Notes: a model not told the origin generated them from the sequence alone. A stretch of DNA of 64,000 bases from Symbioplanes lichenis (GCF_030709675.1 NZ_JAUZQD010000014.1:186001-250000); one strand, 5' to 3'; positions 1 through 8,120 are shown, counted from the first letter of the stretch. Numbers and translations are program-made.

Positions 1-314
1 TCCAGGGCGGCCAGCGGGCCGTCCCAGTCGCGGGCGAGGGCGGCCAGGAACTGCTGAGCCACCTTCATGGGCGCCGAGTCGAGGCGATAGCGGACACGGC
101 GCCGCTCGCCCGGCTCGGCGACCACCAGGCCGGCGTCGGCCAGCAGGCCCAGGTGCTTGGCGATGGCCTGCCGGGTGATCGGCAGCCGGGCGGCGAGATC
201 CGTCGCGGTGGCCGGCCCGCGCGCCGCGAGCTCGGCCAGGATCGAGCGCCGGCTCGGGTCGGCCAGGGCGGCGAAGACCTCCTGCGCCACCGGCTCCAGG
301 TCAGGCTTGTCCAT
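1..314 (-). CDS. ArsR-family winged-helix transcriptional regulator (3' end outside window)
   Basis: The reading frame starts at the ATG at 314 and runs off the left edge of the window, so about 104 residues are visible. Residues about 12-90 read as an ArsR winged helix: ALADPSRRSILAEL, then the recognition segment LPITRQAIAKHLGLLADAGL, then the basic wing GERRRVRYRL. No metal-binding cysteine pair is visible, as in the metal-independent ArsR proteins that accompany SRPBCC/AHSA1 genes. Its start overlaps the end of the upstream SRPBCC gene by 14 bases, so the two are co-transcribed leftward. Autoregulation of this pair is likely from family knowledge but is not shown here. Confidence 0.85.
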   Translation of the reverse strand, partial: MDKPDLEPVAQEVFAALADPSRRSILAELAARGPATATDLAARLPITRQAIAKHLGLLADAGLVVAEPGERRRVRYRLDSAPMKVAQQFLAALARDWDGPLAAL

Positions 315-738
315 CGAGGTACGCGACCAGCTCTCCCAGCTCGTTCGTCCAGCCCTGCGTGTTGCCCTCGTACGCCGTGCGGTGCGCGTCGGCGTCGGGC
401 ACCTGCGCGAAGCCGGTCTCCACGACGGTCAGCGTAGTGCCGGCGCCGGTGGGCTCCAGCGTGAACTCCACGAGGGTGCGCCGGGGGTCACCCGCGGGCA
501 GCCCGTGGATCTCCCAGCTGTACGCGAACACCCGCGGCGCCTCGACCCGCTCGATGGTCAGGGCGGCGGTGTCCCCGCTGTCCCAGCTGAGCTTGGCCAC
601 TCCGCCGACGCGCAGGTCGACCTCGGCCCGCTGGCCGAACCAGGTGCCGAGCCCCTCGGCGGTGGTCAGTGCCGCCCAGACGCGCTCGGGGGAGTGGGCG
701 AGGTGCAGCGTGCGCTCGATGCGGTCGGGAAAGCTCAT
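301..738 (-). CDS. SRPBCC / AHSA1-like ligand-binding domain protein
   Basis: This 145-residue protein is a single START-like (SRPBCC, AHSA1-type) domain. It opens with the typical RTLHLAHSPERVWAALTTAEGLGTWFG and ends with a helix after the TVVETGF strand. Such proteins bind hydrophobic ligands in the cytoplasm and are commonly paired with an ArsR repressor. That is the case here, where the regulator gene overlaps its stop codon. The ATG at 738 is preceded by an AGGAGA-like site. The natural ligand cannot be told from the sequence. Confidence 0.88.
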   Translation of the reverse strand: MSFPDRIERTLHLAHSPERVWAALTTAEGLGTWFGQRAEVDLRVGGVAKLSWDSGDTAALTIERVEAPRVFAYSWEIHGLPAGDPRRTLVEFTLEPTGAGTTLTVVETGFAQVPDADAHRTAYEGNTQGWTNELGELVAYLDGQA

Positions 739-800
739 GACGTCTCCTCAAGTAGCAACCATTCGGTTGCCACTGAAGGTATGGCAATTGGATGGTTGCG

Positions 801-1451
801 TCAAGGCCGGGCGCGGTGGGGCGCGTCCCAGCCGTCCGGCAGCTGTGGCACGGGCCAGGCCGGGTCCGGGCGGAAATCGGTCCAGCGCCCGTCGAAGACG
901 TCCGCCTTCTGTGCCGCCAGGCGCATCAGGTGCTCGCCGTCGGCGCGGATGGCGGGCGCCTGCTCGGCGGTCCAGCGGCCCGGTTGACCGGTCAGCACCG
1001 CGAACTCGTCCTCGTCCTTCCACCGGGCTGTCCCGTCCGGCGCCACGACGACATCCAGCGCGCGGTCCGAGGTGTCGACCGCCCGGACCCCGTCGTCCTC
1101 CCACCGGACGCGCGGCGATTCGAGGTTGCCGTACCAGCCGGCGAAGCGGCCCTGCTCGTCGAAGAACCACCACACCGACCAGTCGCCGGCCGCAGGTATG
1201 TGATGCACGATGCCCGGCCCGCGCCACGTGGTGATCGCGGGCTGCCGCTCGGCCCGGAAGCGCCGGTCGAGCGGGATCGAGCGCAGATCCCGCCCGTCGG
1301 GCAGCACGTACTCGACCTGCGGCCACCCCTCGCCGACCCACAGCGTCAGCCCGGCCGCGTCGTCGGCCAGCACCCGGCCCACGCGAACGAACCGAGCCAC
1401 GCCGAGGCGCCCGTACCGGACCAGAACCGTGTCACCGATCTCCCACGTCAT
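801..1451 (-). CDS. DUF402 domain protein
   Basis: I place the start at the ATG at 1451 (MTWEIGDTVLVRYGR), which gives 216 residues; a start at 1466 would add five. The core resembles DUF402 proteins (FomD/nucleoside-diphosphatase-like barrel). Its central block has WWFFDEQGRFAGWYGNLESPRVRWEDDGVRAVDTSDRALDVVV, in which the conserved Trp, Tyr, Asn, Leu and the Asp pair are present. Some relatives hydrolyse nucleotides, but catalysis here is not established. The C-terminus is rich in Pro and Trp. It reads convergently toward the ArsR/SRPBCC pair and is probably monocistronic. Confidence 0.75.
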   Translation of the reverse strand: MTWEIGDTVLVRYGRLGVARFVRVGRVLADDAAGLTLWVGEGWPQVEYVLPDGRDLRSIPLDRRFRAERQPAITTWRGPGIVHHIPAAGDWSVWWFFDEQGRFAGWYGNLESPRVRWEDDGVRAVDTSDRALDVVVAPDGTARWKDEDEFAVLTGQPGRWTAEQAPAIRADGEHLMRLAAQKADVFDGRWTDFRPDPAWPVPQLPDGWDAPHRARP

Positions 1452-1497
1452 GGCCGGACCGTACAACCGCCGCGCCGCGCCTTGGGAGGATGGCGGG

Positions 1498-1887
1498 ATG
1501 TCCGACGAGCAGAGGATCGTTCACGGCAAGCTGGTGCGTGACCGCATTCCGGGAATCATCACCGCCCACGGTCAGACCGCGAAGGTCCGAGTGCTGAAGG
1601 CACACGAGCTGCTGCCTGCGTTGATCGCCAAGCTGCACGAGGAGGCCGACGAGGTCGCCTCGGCCGGCCCGGCCACGCGCCTCGGCGAACTCGCCGACGT
1701 CCATGAGGTGCTTGCCGCCTTGACGGTCGCCGCCCTCGGCTTCACGCAGGCCGACGTGGAGGAGGCCGCCGCCCGCAAGCGTGCTGAGCGCGGCGGTTTC
1801 ACGCGCCGCCTCTGGCTCGACGAGGTTCGTGGCGTTCAGGCCGCTGCCACAGCGCCGTCCGGATCGGGCCCGGGCTCACCGCGTTGA
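1498..1887 (+). CDS. MazG-like phosphoribosyl-ATP-pyrophosphohydrolase-type protein with altered C-terminus
   Basis: The ATG at 1498 follows a GGGAGGATGG-type site and gives 129 residues. KLVRDRIPGIITAHG and the acidic helix LIAKLHEEADEVAS with ELADVHEVLAAL match the all-alpha NTP-pyrophosphohydrolase fold, whose Glu/Asp residues bind magnesium. The family normally ends soon after RGGFTRRLWLDEV. Here translation continues about 23 residues into DNA that on the opposite strand encodes a short-chain-dehydrogenase fragment. The tail is therefore probably read-through into foreign sequence. The catalytic core is intact, so it could still be active. Confidence 0.75.
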   Translation: MSDEQRIVHGKLVRDRIPGIITAHGQTAKVRVLKAHELLPALIAKLHEEADEVASAGPATRLGELADVHEVLAALTVAALGFTQADVEEAAARKRAERGGFTRRLWLDEVRGVQAAATAPSGSGPGSPR

Positions 1888-1936
1888 CGCGGATCCCGGA
1901 CGGGCCGCATTCCGCCACCCAGGCCTGGGTGGTCAG
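1840..1936 (-). pseudogene. Fragment of a short-chain dehydrogenase/reductase
   Basis: On the minus strand about 30 codons read LTTQAWVAECGPSG then IRVNAVSPGPIRTA. This is the hallmark stretch after the catalytic helix of classical SDR enzymes (IRVNAVSPGPI). Nothing of the Rossmann N-terminus or the YxxxK site remains, and the frame continues into unrelated sequence. It abuts the stop codon of the HxlR fragment. It is a deletion remnant and not a gene. Confidence 0.7.
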
Positions 1937-2150
1937 GGGGTGCGGAGCTCGTCGCCGTACCGGGTGACCCAGGTGGCGAGGGCACGCATCGGGCCCTCGA
2001 CGAATGTGCGGCCCAGCGGGCTCAGGGCATAGTCGACGCGCGGTGGTGCTTCGGCGTAGGCGTGGCGTTCGAGGAGGCCGGTGGCGACGAGGCGGTGCAG
2101 GGACTCGGTGAGGGCCTTGTCGCTGACGCCGCCGATGCTCGCGGCCTCCC
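1933..2150 (-). pseudogene. HxlR-family regulator, 5'-truncated remnant
   Basis: The last 67 or so codons encode an HxlR wing and C-terminal helix: IGGVSDKALTESLHRLVATGLLERH, then PPRVDYALSPLGRTF and ALATWVTRYGDEL. The first 35-40 residues of the family (Cys near the start, and the first helices) are missing. Upstream of about 2140-2150 the sequence switches to the 3' part of an oppositely oriented oxidoreductase gene. No start codon with a ribosome-binding site precedes the remnant. The promoter and the 5' ends of both divergent genes appear to have been deleted together. Confidence 0.75.
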
Positions 2151-2350
2151 CGCCGGTGACGGTGGCGATGTGCGGCGACGACGCCCGGGCCTTGGAGATC
2201 ACCGCTTCGCTCGTACGCGATGTCGGCGCCACCCCGGCCGTGATCGGCGGACTGGATCGGGCGCGGCAATGGGAAGAGGCCGCCGGATTCGTGATCGCGC
2301 TCGCCTTTGCCGGAGTCAACCCGCAGTCGGCGGTTCCGGCGGTGTCGTGA
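2140..2350 (+). pseudogene. NADPH-dependent F420 reductase-like protein, C-terminal fragment
   Basis: In the plus frame ending at 2350 the translation TVAMCGDDARALEITASLVRD followed by GGLDRARQWEEAAGFVIALAF corresponds to the C-terminal end of NAD(P)-binding coenzyme F420 reductase-like proteins. The Rossmann GxGxxG half is absent. The fragment starts at the same point where the head-to-head HxlR remnant stops. In intact genomes such a regulator and oxidoreductase are often divergent neighbours, which supports a single deletion spanning the shared promoter. Confidence 0.65.
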
Positions 2351-2657
2351 GGGCGTTGCGGAGCCGGATGCCGCTGAACTCCATGGTGCTCGCGATGACC
2401 GCCTGCCAGAAGTCTCCGAGCCGGGGCAGTACGCGCAACTGGATGCCCGCCTCGGCGTGCAGGGCGAGCAGGTCCCCGACCGCCCACGCCATGGCGCGCG
2501 GGCACTGGCGCGGGAACCAGTAGTCGGGCGCGCGGGCGGCGTCGACCGCCCACACGTACGCCTCCGGTTGTTGCGCGGTGGCCGCGACGTGCGGCCGGAA
2601 GCGGGTGATCGTCGGATCCTCGGAGAAGTGCAGCACCTGGCCGGGCTCGGGTCGCAT
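2316..2657 (-). CDS. DUF6886-like protein, probably internally deleted
   Basis: The protein has 113 residues. The first half (VLHFSEDPTITRFRPHVAAT, then YVWAVDAARAPDYWFPRQCPRA) matches DUF6886 proteins. The second half (DLLALHAEAGIQLRVLPRL, then STMEFSGIRLRNA) matches the C-terminus of the same family. From memory the family is about 170-180 residues, with some 60 residues between these blocks that are missing here (join near MAWAVGDL). The gene is thus likely non-functional or altered. The last residues overlap the oxidoreductase fragment on the other strand. Confidence 0.6.
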   Translation of the reverse strand: MRPEPGQVLHFSEDPTITRFRPHVAATAQQPEAYVWAVDAARAPDYWFPRQCPRAMAWAVGDLLALHAEAGIQLRVLPRLGDFWQAVIASTMEFSGIRLRNALTTPPEPPTAG

Positions 2658-2684
2658 GCCGACGATTGTCGCCGCTTCTCGCTG

Positions 2685-3149
2685 TCAGAGCGTGATCCAG
2701 TAGCGGCGGACCGGGCCGGTCGCGGTATCGCTCTCCGGGACGCCGCCGTTGCGTTCGATCGTGCGGGCCGAGGCGGTGTTCGCGGCCACGCAGAGAACCC
2801 GCGTCATCGTCGGCGGCGCCTCCTTGAGGATCTCGCCGAGCGCCCAGCTGCCGATGCCGCGACCCCGGGCGGAGGCCCGCAGGCCGTACCCGACGTGTCC
2901 TCTCTCGTTGTCGAACACGTGCCGCAGCGTGATCCCGCCCAGCACCCGGCCGTCCTCGACGATCCAGCGCGGCGTGCTCTGCGTGCGCCCGGTCAGCTCA
3001 CGCACCCACGCCGCGAAGCCCTCGGGGGAGCGCACGTCGTCGCCGGCGCGCAGCCCGAAGCCGTCCTCGTGCAGGCCGGGGCCCCACTCGTCGTGACAGT
3101 CCAGAAAGGCGGCGTGCAGGCTGGTGGTGGGGGCGATCAGCTCGGGCAT
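2685..3149 (-). CDS. GNAT-family N-acetyltransferase
   Basis: This 154-residue single-domain GNAT protein carries the acetyl-CoA pyrophosphate loop as LRASARGRGIGSWALGEIL (motif A, R/Q-x-x-G-x-G/A) and a motif B block NTASARTIERNGGV near the C-terminus. The acceptor is not predictable; similar small proteins modify small amines or protein N-termini. It lies 9 bases downstream of the MFS exporter gene on the same strand, so the two could form a transcript and the enzyme could act on the exported compound. Confidence 0.85.
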   Translation of the reverse strand: MPELIAPTTSLHAAFLDCHDEWGPGLHEDGFGLRAGDDVRSPEGFAAWVRELTGRTQSTPRWIVEDGRVLGGITLRHVFDNERGHVGYGLRASARGRGIGSWALGEILKEAPPTMTRVLCVAANTASARTIERNGGVPESDTATGPVRRYWITL

Positions 3150-3158
3150 GCCGCGAGG

Positions 3159-4406
3159 CTAACGGCCGCCCGGGCGCGGGTCGAGCGAGGTCGTCCGGGT
3201 CCGGCTTCTTGACCGGGGTACGCCCCCACCCGTCGTACGGGCCATCTGGGTCACGAGGGCCGCGGCGATCAAGGCGGCGAGCAGTCCCCACGGCGCCACG
3301 AATCCGCCGCTTGTGTCACGCAGCAGCCCGAGGACCGGCGGTACGAGCACGATGGCGACCTGGTTGACGGCCATCGCCAGGCCGAGGGCGAAGCCGGTGC
3401 GCCCGGGCGGGGCCGCCTCGGTCACCAGGGCCACCCAGGGGCCGTACCAGCCGATCCCGAAGAAGCCGAGCCACACGAACGCCGCCGTCGCCACGATCGG
3501 TGACCAGCCGGCGGGGGTCATGAGCAATATCAGCGCGCCGAGGACCGCGAGCATGCTGACCGTGACGACGCTCTGGCGGTTGCGGGTGCGCCGCCGATCG
3601 CTGAGGGCCGCCAGCAGGATTCGCCCGGCGACGCCCGCGCCTTGGGCCGCGACCAGGACGAGGGCTGCACGGGCAGGGGACAGGCCGGCCTTGTCGTGCA
3701 GGTGCAGCACGGTCAGCAGCCCGATCCCGCACTGCACCGCGATCAGCGCCACGCCGCACGCGAGCGCAGTGTTCCACAGGAGACTCCTGCGCGACCCGCT
3801 CTTCCGATCGTCTGCTGTACCTGTCTTCCGGTCGCTCGCTGGTGGCGGCCGGTACGTCGCCGCGAACAGGACCGCTCCGGCCAGCGCCACCACGCCGCCG
3901 GCCCCGAGCGTCGCCCGCCATCCGAACGCCGCGCCCACCGCGGGCAGCGACGCCGACGCGAGGGCGGCCCCGAGGGGCAACCCCGCCTGCCGTACGCCCA
4001 TCGCCACCCCGCGCCGCGACGAGTCGAACCACGCCGCGACCGACTTGCTCCCGCCCGGCTGCACAGTGCTGTATCCGGCGCCTGCGAGCAGCAGCACCAC
4101 GAGCAGCGCCGCGTAGCCCGGGGCGAGTGTGCCGGTCAGCAGCGCCGCCCCGACCAGTCCGGCCCCGGCGCCGACCACCCAGCGTTCGCCGTAGCGGTCC
4201 AGCAGCTCCCCGGCGACCAGCAGCCCCGCCAGCGGCACCAGCTGGGCGGCCGACATGAGCAGCCCGAGCTGCGCGGCGCTCAGGCCCAGCTCACGTTGCA
4301 ACAGGACGCCGAGCGCCCCGAGCCCCTGCACGAAAAAGGCGGCCGACGCCTGCGTCACCGTGGCGACCGCGAGCACGACCCAGCGATAAGATCCCACGCC
4401 GGTCAC
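3159..4406 (-). CDS. MFS transporter
   Basis: This 415-residue integral membrane protein starts at GTG 4406. Twelve hydrophobic segments are recognisable in two halves, joined by a hydrophilic linker near residue 195 that contains the repeated DRKTG/DRKSG units. Loop 2-3 has the MFS signature as GELLDRYGERWVVGAGAG, and the second half has the matching LAALSDRRRTRNRQ. The substrate is unknown; this subgroup exports or imports small organic compounds. Its stop lies 9 bases before a GNAT gene. The C-terminus is a short basic, disordered tail. Confidence 0.85.
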   Translation of the reverse strand: MTGVGSYRWVVLAVATVTQASAAFFVQGLGALGVLLQRELGLSAAQLGLLMSAAQLVPLAGLLVAGELLDRYGERWVVGAGAGLVGAALLTGTLAPGYAALLVVLLLAGAGYSTVQPGGSKSVAAWFDSSRRGVAMGVRQAGLPLGAALASASLPAVGAAFGWRATLGAGGVVALAGAVLFAATYRPPPASDRKTGTADDRKSGSRRSLLWNTALACGVALIAVQCGIGLLTVLHLHDKAGLSPARAALVLVAAQGAGVAGRILLAALSDRRRTRNRQSVVTVSMLAVLGALILLMTPAGWSPIVATAAFVWLGFFGIGWYGPWVALVTEAAPPGRTGFALGLAMAVNQVAIVLVPPVLGLLRDTSGGFVAPWGLLAALIAAALVTQMARTTGGGVPRSRSRTRTTSLDPRPGGR

Positions 4407-4437
4407 GCTGCCGTAAGGGTCTTGTACCGCTCAACCC

Positions 4438-4869
4438 TTACTCCTGCAGCCGGTACACCTTCGAGTCGCGCACGGAGAAGCCGAGCCGCTCGTACAGCCG
4501 GTTCGCCTCGACCCGCGAGGGCCGCGACGTCAGATCGACCGTCCGGGCGCCGTCCGCGCGGGCCAGGCGTACGGCCTCCTTGGTCAGCGCGGCCCCCACG
4601 CCGGCCCCGCGGGCGGCCTCGTCGACCACCACGTCCTCGATCCACGCGCGCAGGCCGGTCGGAATCGGAAAGGTGACCAGGGTCAGCGTGCCCACGATCT
4701 CGCCCTCCACCCGGGCGACGAGCAGCCGGTTGCCCTCCCGGCCGATCATGGCGCGCAGATCGGAGGCGTCCAGCGGCAGCGCGGACCCGGACAGTTGCGG
4801 TAGTAGCCGGCCGAAGGCTTTCACCAGTTCATCGGTGACGTCCTCGACGACCTCGATGTCGACGCTCAT
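4438..4869 (-). CDS. GNAT-family N-acetyltransferase
   Basis: Starting at ATG 4869 the product has 143 residues. The acetyl-CoA binding segment is VVVDEAARGAGVGAALTKEAV, followed by the C-terminal strand ANRLYERLGFSVRDSKVYR typical of small-molecule GNATs. The longer frame upstream has no better start. It sits 31 bases upstream of the MFS gene on the same strand and may be the first gene of an acetyltransferase-MFS-acetyltransferase unit. The substrate is unknown. Confidence 0.87.
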   Translation of the reverse strand: MSVDIEVVEDVTDELVKAFGRLLPQLSGSALPLDASDLRAMIGREGNRLLVARVEGEIVGTLTLVTFPIPTGLRAWIEDVVVDEAARGAGVGAALTKEAVRLARADGARTVDLTSRPSRVEANRLYERLGFSVRDSKVYRLQE

Positions 4870-4966
4870 GCCCCGACTGTAAGCCGCCCCGTCCCGTCCC
4901 GCCTTCCCGCCCGATTTTCCCGCCCGCCGGCGAATCACCGTCTCATCAGCGGGTATCCGGATCTTC

Positions 4967-5146
4967 ATGAGCGACGTCAACCCTGAGCAGTACTCCGAGT
5001 ACACCACCCAGGACGGGCCCGGGTCCGCCGACGTGGATCGGATGGCGGTCGTGCCGGAGCCCGCCGATCAGGCTCTCGAGGAGCGGGATCCGCACACCGG
5101 CGACAAGCGGCAGCCCGAGCACGATCGGGCGCAGGGGGCGCATTAG
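4967..5146 (+). CDS. Small acidic hydrophilic protein (59 aa), function unknown
   Basis: ATG at 4967 to TAG at 5144-5146 encodes 59 very polar residues (MSDVNPEQYSEYTTQDGPG at the start, DPHTGDKRQPEHDRAQGAH at the end). It has no hydrophobic core, so it is probably disordered. Its start lies 98 bases from the divergent GNAT gene. Small conserved proteins of this composition are common in actinomycetes, but I do not recognise this one. It is supported by a clean frame and typical third-position GC. Confidence 0.5.
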   Translation: MSDVNPEQYSEYTTQDGPGSADVDRMAVVPEPADQALEERDPHTGDKRQPEHDRAQGAH

Positions 5147-5223
5147 GGTTGCTTTAGCATTCAATTAACCTTGTTTCCGGCAGGGTTCGAGGCGTCCACA
5201 TCCCCCCACAAGGGAGAGTCACG

Positions 5224-6060
5224 ATGTCCCGTTCCCTCGCCGTCCTCGGTGCGCTGGTCACCGGGCTGGCCACCACGGCGCTGCTGCCCGCCGGGGCCGC
5301 GCAGGCCGCCGTGACGTGCGCGCCGGATGCGTACGAGATCGACGACAATCAGCAGAACGCCGCGCCCGTCGCGGTGGGCGAGACCGTCCACCGGGCCATC
5401 TGTCAGACGCGCGATCCGCTGCCCGGCAAGCCCTTCGCCAACGACGTGGACTACTTCGCGTTCACGGCGGTGGAGGGGCAGGCGTACACGGTCGAGGCGG
5501 TTGATGTCGGCGCCCAGCTGGCCAACAACGGCGCCGGCGCGGGCGGGCTGGGCGTGGGGGTCACCGGCCCGGACGGCTCGGTGGCGCAGACCTTCAGCAT
5601 CGACGGCGACCTGGCCGTCACCGAGCCCCTGCACGCGGGCCGCTACCTGATCAGCGCGGCCACCGCGGACCAGGAGGTCTATCCCGAGGACAATGTCATC
5701 ACCACCCGTACGGTCCAGGGTGACGCGGGCCGCTACGGCGTACGCCTCACCGCCACCGCCCCGGCCCCGGTCCTCACCAAGCTGACCGTCGCCCCCAACC
5801 CGGTCAAGGGCGGCGACAACGCGACCGCCACCCTGACGTTCAGCGCCCCCGCCCCGCGCAACGGCCTGATCGTCAACCTGTCCAGCAGCAACGCCTTCGT
5901 GGCGTCGAACATCAGCTCGTCGGCGGTCCCGCCGGGTGCGACCCGCTACACCATGACCATCCGTACGGGCCGCGTGTCCGCCAACACTCCGGTGACCTTC
6001 ACCGGCAAGGTCGCCCACGTCGGCCCCGAGCAGACGGCGACCCTGACCGTCCGGCGATGA
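5224..6060 (+). CDS. Secreted protein with PPC-like and Ig-like beta-sandwich domains
   Basis: The 278-residue product begins with a classic Sec signal peptide (LAVLGALVTGLATTALLPAG, cleavage after AQA near residue 29). Residues about 35-185 resemble a bacterial pre-peptidase C-terminal domain (DAYEIDDNQQNAAPVAVGE, VDYFAFTAVEGQAYTVEA, LHAGRYLIS, GRYGVRLTA). The last 90 residues form a second beta-sandwich (VAPNPVKGGDNATATLTFSA). No catalytic domain is present, so an extracellular binding or wall-associated role is likely. A GGGAG site precedes the ATG, and the DNA upstream (5147-5190) is unusually AT-rich, as expected for a promoter. Confidence 0.75.
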   Translation: MSRSLAVLGALVTGLATTALLPAGAAQAAVTCAPDAYEIDDNQQNAAPVAVGETVHRAICQTRDPLPGKPFANDVDYFAFTAVEGQAYTVEAVDVGAQLANNGAGAGGLGVGVTGPDGSVAQTFSIDGDLAVTEPLHAGRYLISAATADQEVYPEDNVITTRTVQGDAGRYGVRLTATAPAPVLTKLTVAPNPVKGGDNATATLTFSAPAPRNGLIVNLSSSNAFVASNISSSAVPPGATRYTMTIRTGRVSANTPVTFTGKVAHVGPEQTATLTVRR

Positions 6061-6147
6061 CATGCGCGCGGCGGCGGGCCCGGTCCCGTCGCCGCGTCCG
6101 CGCCCGGCGGGGCTGACGGCGGCGGCGACATCTGGGAAGGTGGCCGG

Positions 6148-7149
6148 ATGAGTGCCGATGCGCTGCGGCGAACCGTACGACATCCGCTCACCGACGAGAT
6201 GCTGCGCCCGCTGCCGCCCGAGACCATCGTGGTGCAGGTGGAGGGCACGCTGACCGGCCCGGAGTTCGCCCGCCTCAACGAGCTGCTGAGCGGCTCGCCG
6301 ACGGTCGCCCTGCGGGTCTTCGTCTACTCCGGAGAGCGCAGCCCCGCCGCCGACCTGGACTTCCTCCAGCATCTGCCCGGCCTGCGCGGGCTGCACGTCG
6401 ACTGGCCGGACGTCCGCGACCTGCACGGCCTGGCCGCGGTCGCCGACAGTCTGCTCGAGCTGAGTCTGCACACCGCGCGGCGCAAGACCTCCCTCGCGCC
6501 GCTGCGCCAGTTGACCGCCGTGGAAGATCTCGGCTGGGGCGGCTCCTACGTCGACCTCGACGCGGTCGCCGACCTTCCGTCGCTGCGCGAGCTCGGGCTG
6601 GTCCGGGTCCCGCTCGCCGAGCTGTTCAGCAAGCCTTTCCGGGGCTCGATCGAGCGGCTCTCCCTCTTCGGACCCTTCGGCCAGAAACGGCTGGACCTGG
6701 CCCCGGACCTGCGCGGGCTGCGTTTCCTGGAGCTGCAACGCAACACCGCGCTGGCCGACGCCGACGCGGTGCGCGACCTGCCCCTGCTCGAAGGTCTCAC
6801 CCTCGACACCCTCTCGGCGCTGACTCGTCTCCCTGACCTGGCCGGACTTTCCCGCCTGGAACGTCTGGAGCTGCACGGCCTCCGGCGGCTGACCGACCTC
6901 GGCCCCGTCCGGTCCGCGCCGGCCTTGCGGGAGCTGGTGCTGAGCGGGGTGCCCGTGACCGCGCCCGACGTCGTTGCGGCGCTCGCCGGTCTGCCGTTGC
7001 GCGCGGCCACCATCGGGCTGTCGAGCCGCACGCAGGAGGAAGCCGCCCGGGAGCAGCTCGCGCTGCCGCAGGCGTCCAGCGCCGTCCCGTGGCAGATCCC
7101 GCGCCTCCGGCGGCCGGTCGTCACTCCTCGTGGCGCCGCGCCGGAATGA
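6148..7149 (+). CDS. Leucine-rich repeat protein
   Basis: This 333-residue cytoplasmic protein has irregular leucine-rich repeats of about 22-24 residues from about residue 70 to 300. Examples are LPGLRGLHVDWPDVRDLHGL, LPSLRELGLVRVPLAEL, LPLLEGLTLDTLSALTRLP and APALRELVLSGVPV. No signal peptide or enzymatic domain is present, which suggests a binding scaffold. It lies 87 bases after the secreted PPC protein, on the same strand, with its own start region. Bacterial LRR proteins of this size are mostly uncharacterised. Confidence 0.75.
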   Translation: MSADALRRTVRHPLTDEMLRPLPPETIVVQVEGTLTGPEFARLNELLSGSPTVALRVFVYSGERSPAADLDFLQHLPGLRGLHVDWPDVRDLHGLAAVADSLLELSLHTARRKTSLAPLRQLTAVEDLGWGGSYVDLDAVADLPSLRELGLVRVPLAELFSKPFRGSIERLSLFGPFGQKRLDLAPDLRGLRFLELQRNTALADADAVRDLPLLEGLTLDTLSALTRLPDLAGLSRLERLELHGLRRLTDLGPVRSAPALRELVLSGVPVTAPDVVAALAGLPLRAATIGLSSRTQEEAAREQLALPQASSAVPWQIPRLRRPVVTPRGAAPE

Positions 7150-7168
7150 GCCTCTGAGCGGCTTCGTC

Positions 7169-7996
7169 TCAGCGGAAGGCCGGCAGGTGCCGGGCGACCC
7201 AGCCCGCGAACGAGCCGGCCGGGCGCTGCAGGGCGGCCTCGACGTCGGGGCTGACCTGCTGCTCGGCCGGGAGTGGGGCGCCGAGAACATCCAGGGAGCC
7301 GGCGGCCATCTCCTCCGCCATGAACCGCGTCATGCCGGCGTGGGCGTCCGCCCGGGACACCTCGGCGAACGTCACTTCCTCAACCAGGGCTTCGGCGATG
7401 GCCGCCGTCTGCTCGCGCGGGGTGATCGCCTCGGGGCCCGTGACGACGTACGTGCGTCCGGCGTGCCCGTCTCCCACCAGCGCGGCGGCGCCGAGAGCGG
7501 CGATGTCGGCCGGATCGACGACGGGCAGAGCCACATCGCCGAACGGGGCGTACACGCGCCGCCGGGTGCGGACCGTCTCGGCCCAGGCGAACGCGTTGGA
7601 GGCGAAACCGGCCGGGCGCAGGACGGTGAAATCGAGCCCGGATTCGCGTACGGCGGCCTCGTACTCGCCCAGGCGCGCGTGTGACACCGCGCCGGGCCGG
7701 GTGCCGACGATCTGCGACGAGACCAGCACGACCCGCTCGGGCTTGGCGCCGGCGACCACGTCGAGCAGAACGGCCGGAGCCTCTCCGCTGGTGTTGAGCT
7801 CGCCGGGGACGAGGAGGAACACGGCGCGCGCCCCGTCGAGAACGGGCTGCAAGCCGGCGGCGTCCCCGATGTCCCCCCGGGCCCAGCGGACATTGCCTGC
7901 CTGCTTGGGCCGGGCGCCGCGCGACACCGCCACCACTTCTTCGTCCGCCCCCGACAGCAGCTCCACCACTGTCCGGCCGATGTTGCCGGTGGCCCC
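7169..7996 (-). pseudogene. NmrA-like NAD(P)H-binding oxidoreductase lacking its first codons
   Basis: Codons from 7996 leftward read GATGNIGRTVVELLSGADEE, the dinucleotide-binding loop of NmrA/SDR-a5 proteins. The rest (VFLLVPGELNT, VVLVSSQIV, FTVLRPAGFASNAFAW, YVVTGPEAITPREQT) is complete to the stop. The preceding five or so codons (normally M-I-L-V-T) are replaced by sequence with an in-frame TAG. The first usable start (GTG at 7969) lies inside the binding loop. The gene therefore lost its start and promoter, and is presumably inactive unless a rare initiator is used. Confidence 0.7.
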
Positions 7997-7997
7997 G

Positions 7998-8120
7998 CTG
8001 CTCGCCGGCTACGAGGGCATGGCGCTCCTGGCCAACGTCCTGAACGATCCGGAGATCGTCAGCCGCGAGGGCGCCCGCCTGCTGAGCTGGCTCGACGACC
8101 TCCAGCCGCCGCTTCCCTAG
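7998..8120 (+). pseudogene. TetR-family regulator, C-terminal fragment
   Basis: The plus frame ending with TAG at 8118-8120 encodes about 40 residues, LAGYEGMALLANVLNDPEIV then SREGARLLSWLDDLQ. This is the C-terminal helix region of TetR repressors. The HTH domain is missing. The fragment begins exactly where the oppositely oriented NmrA-like gene loses its 5' end. Loss of the shared divergent promoter and both 5' ends by one deletion explains both remnants. Confidence 0.65.

Noticed and set aside
5161..7290. A 709-codon leftward open frame across the secreted protein and LRR genes
   Set aside because: It is antisense to two well-supported genes, has no domain or start signal, and is the usual by-product of extreme third-position GC.
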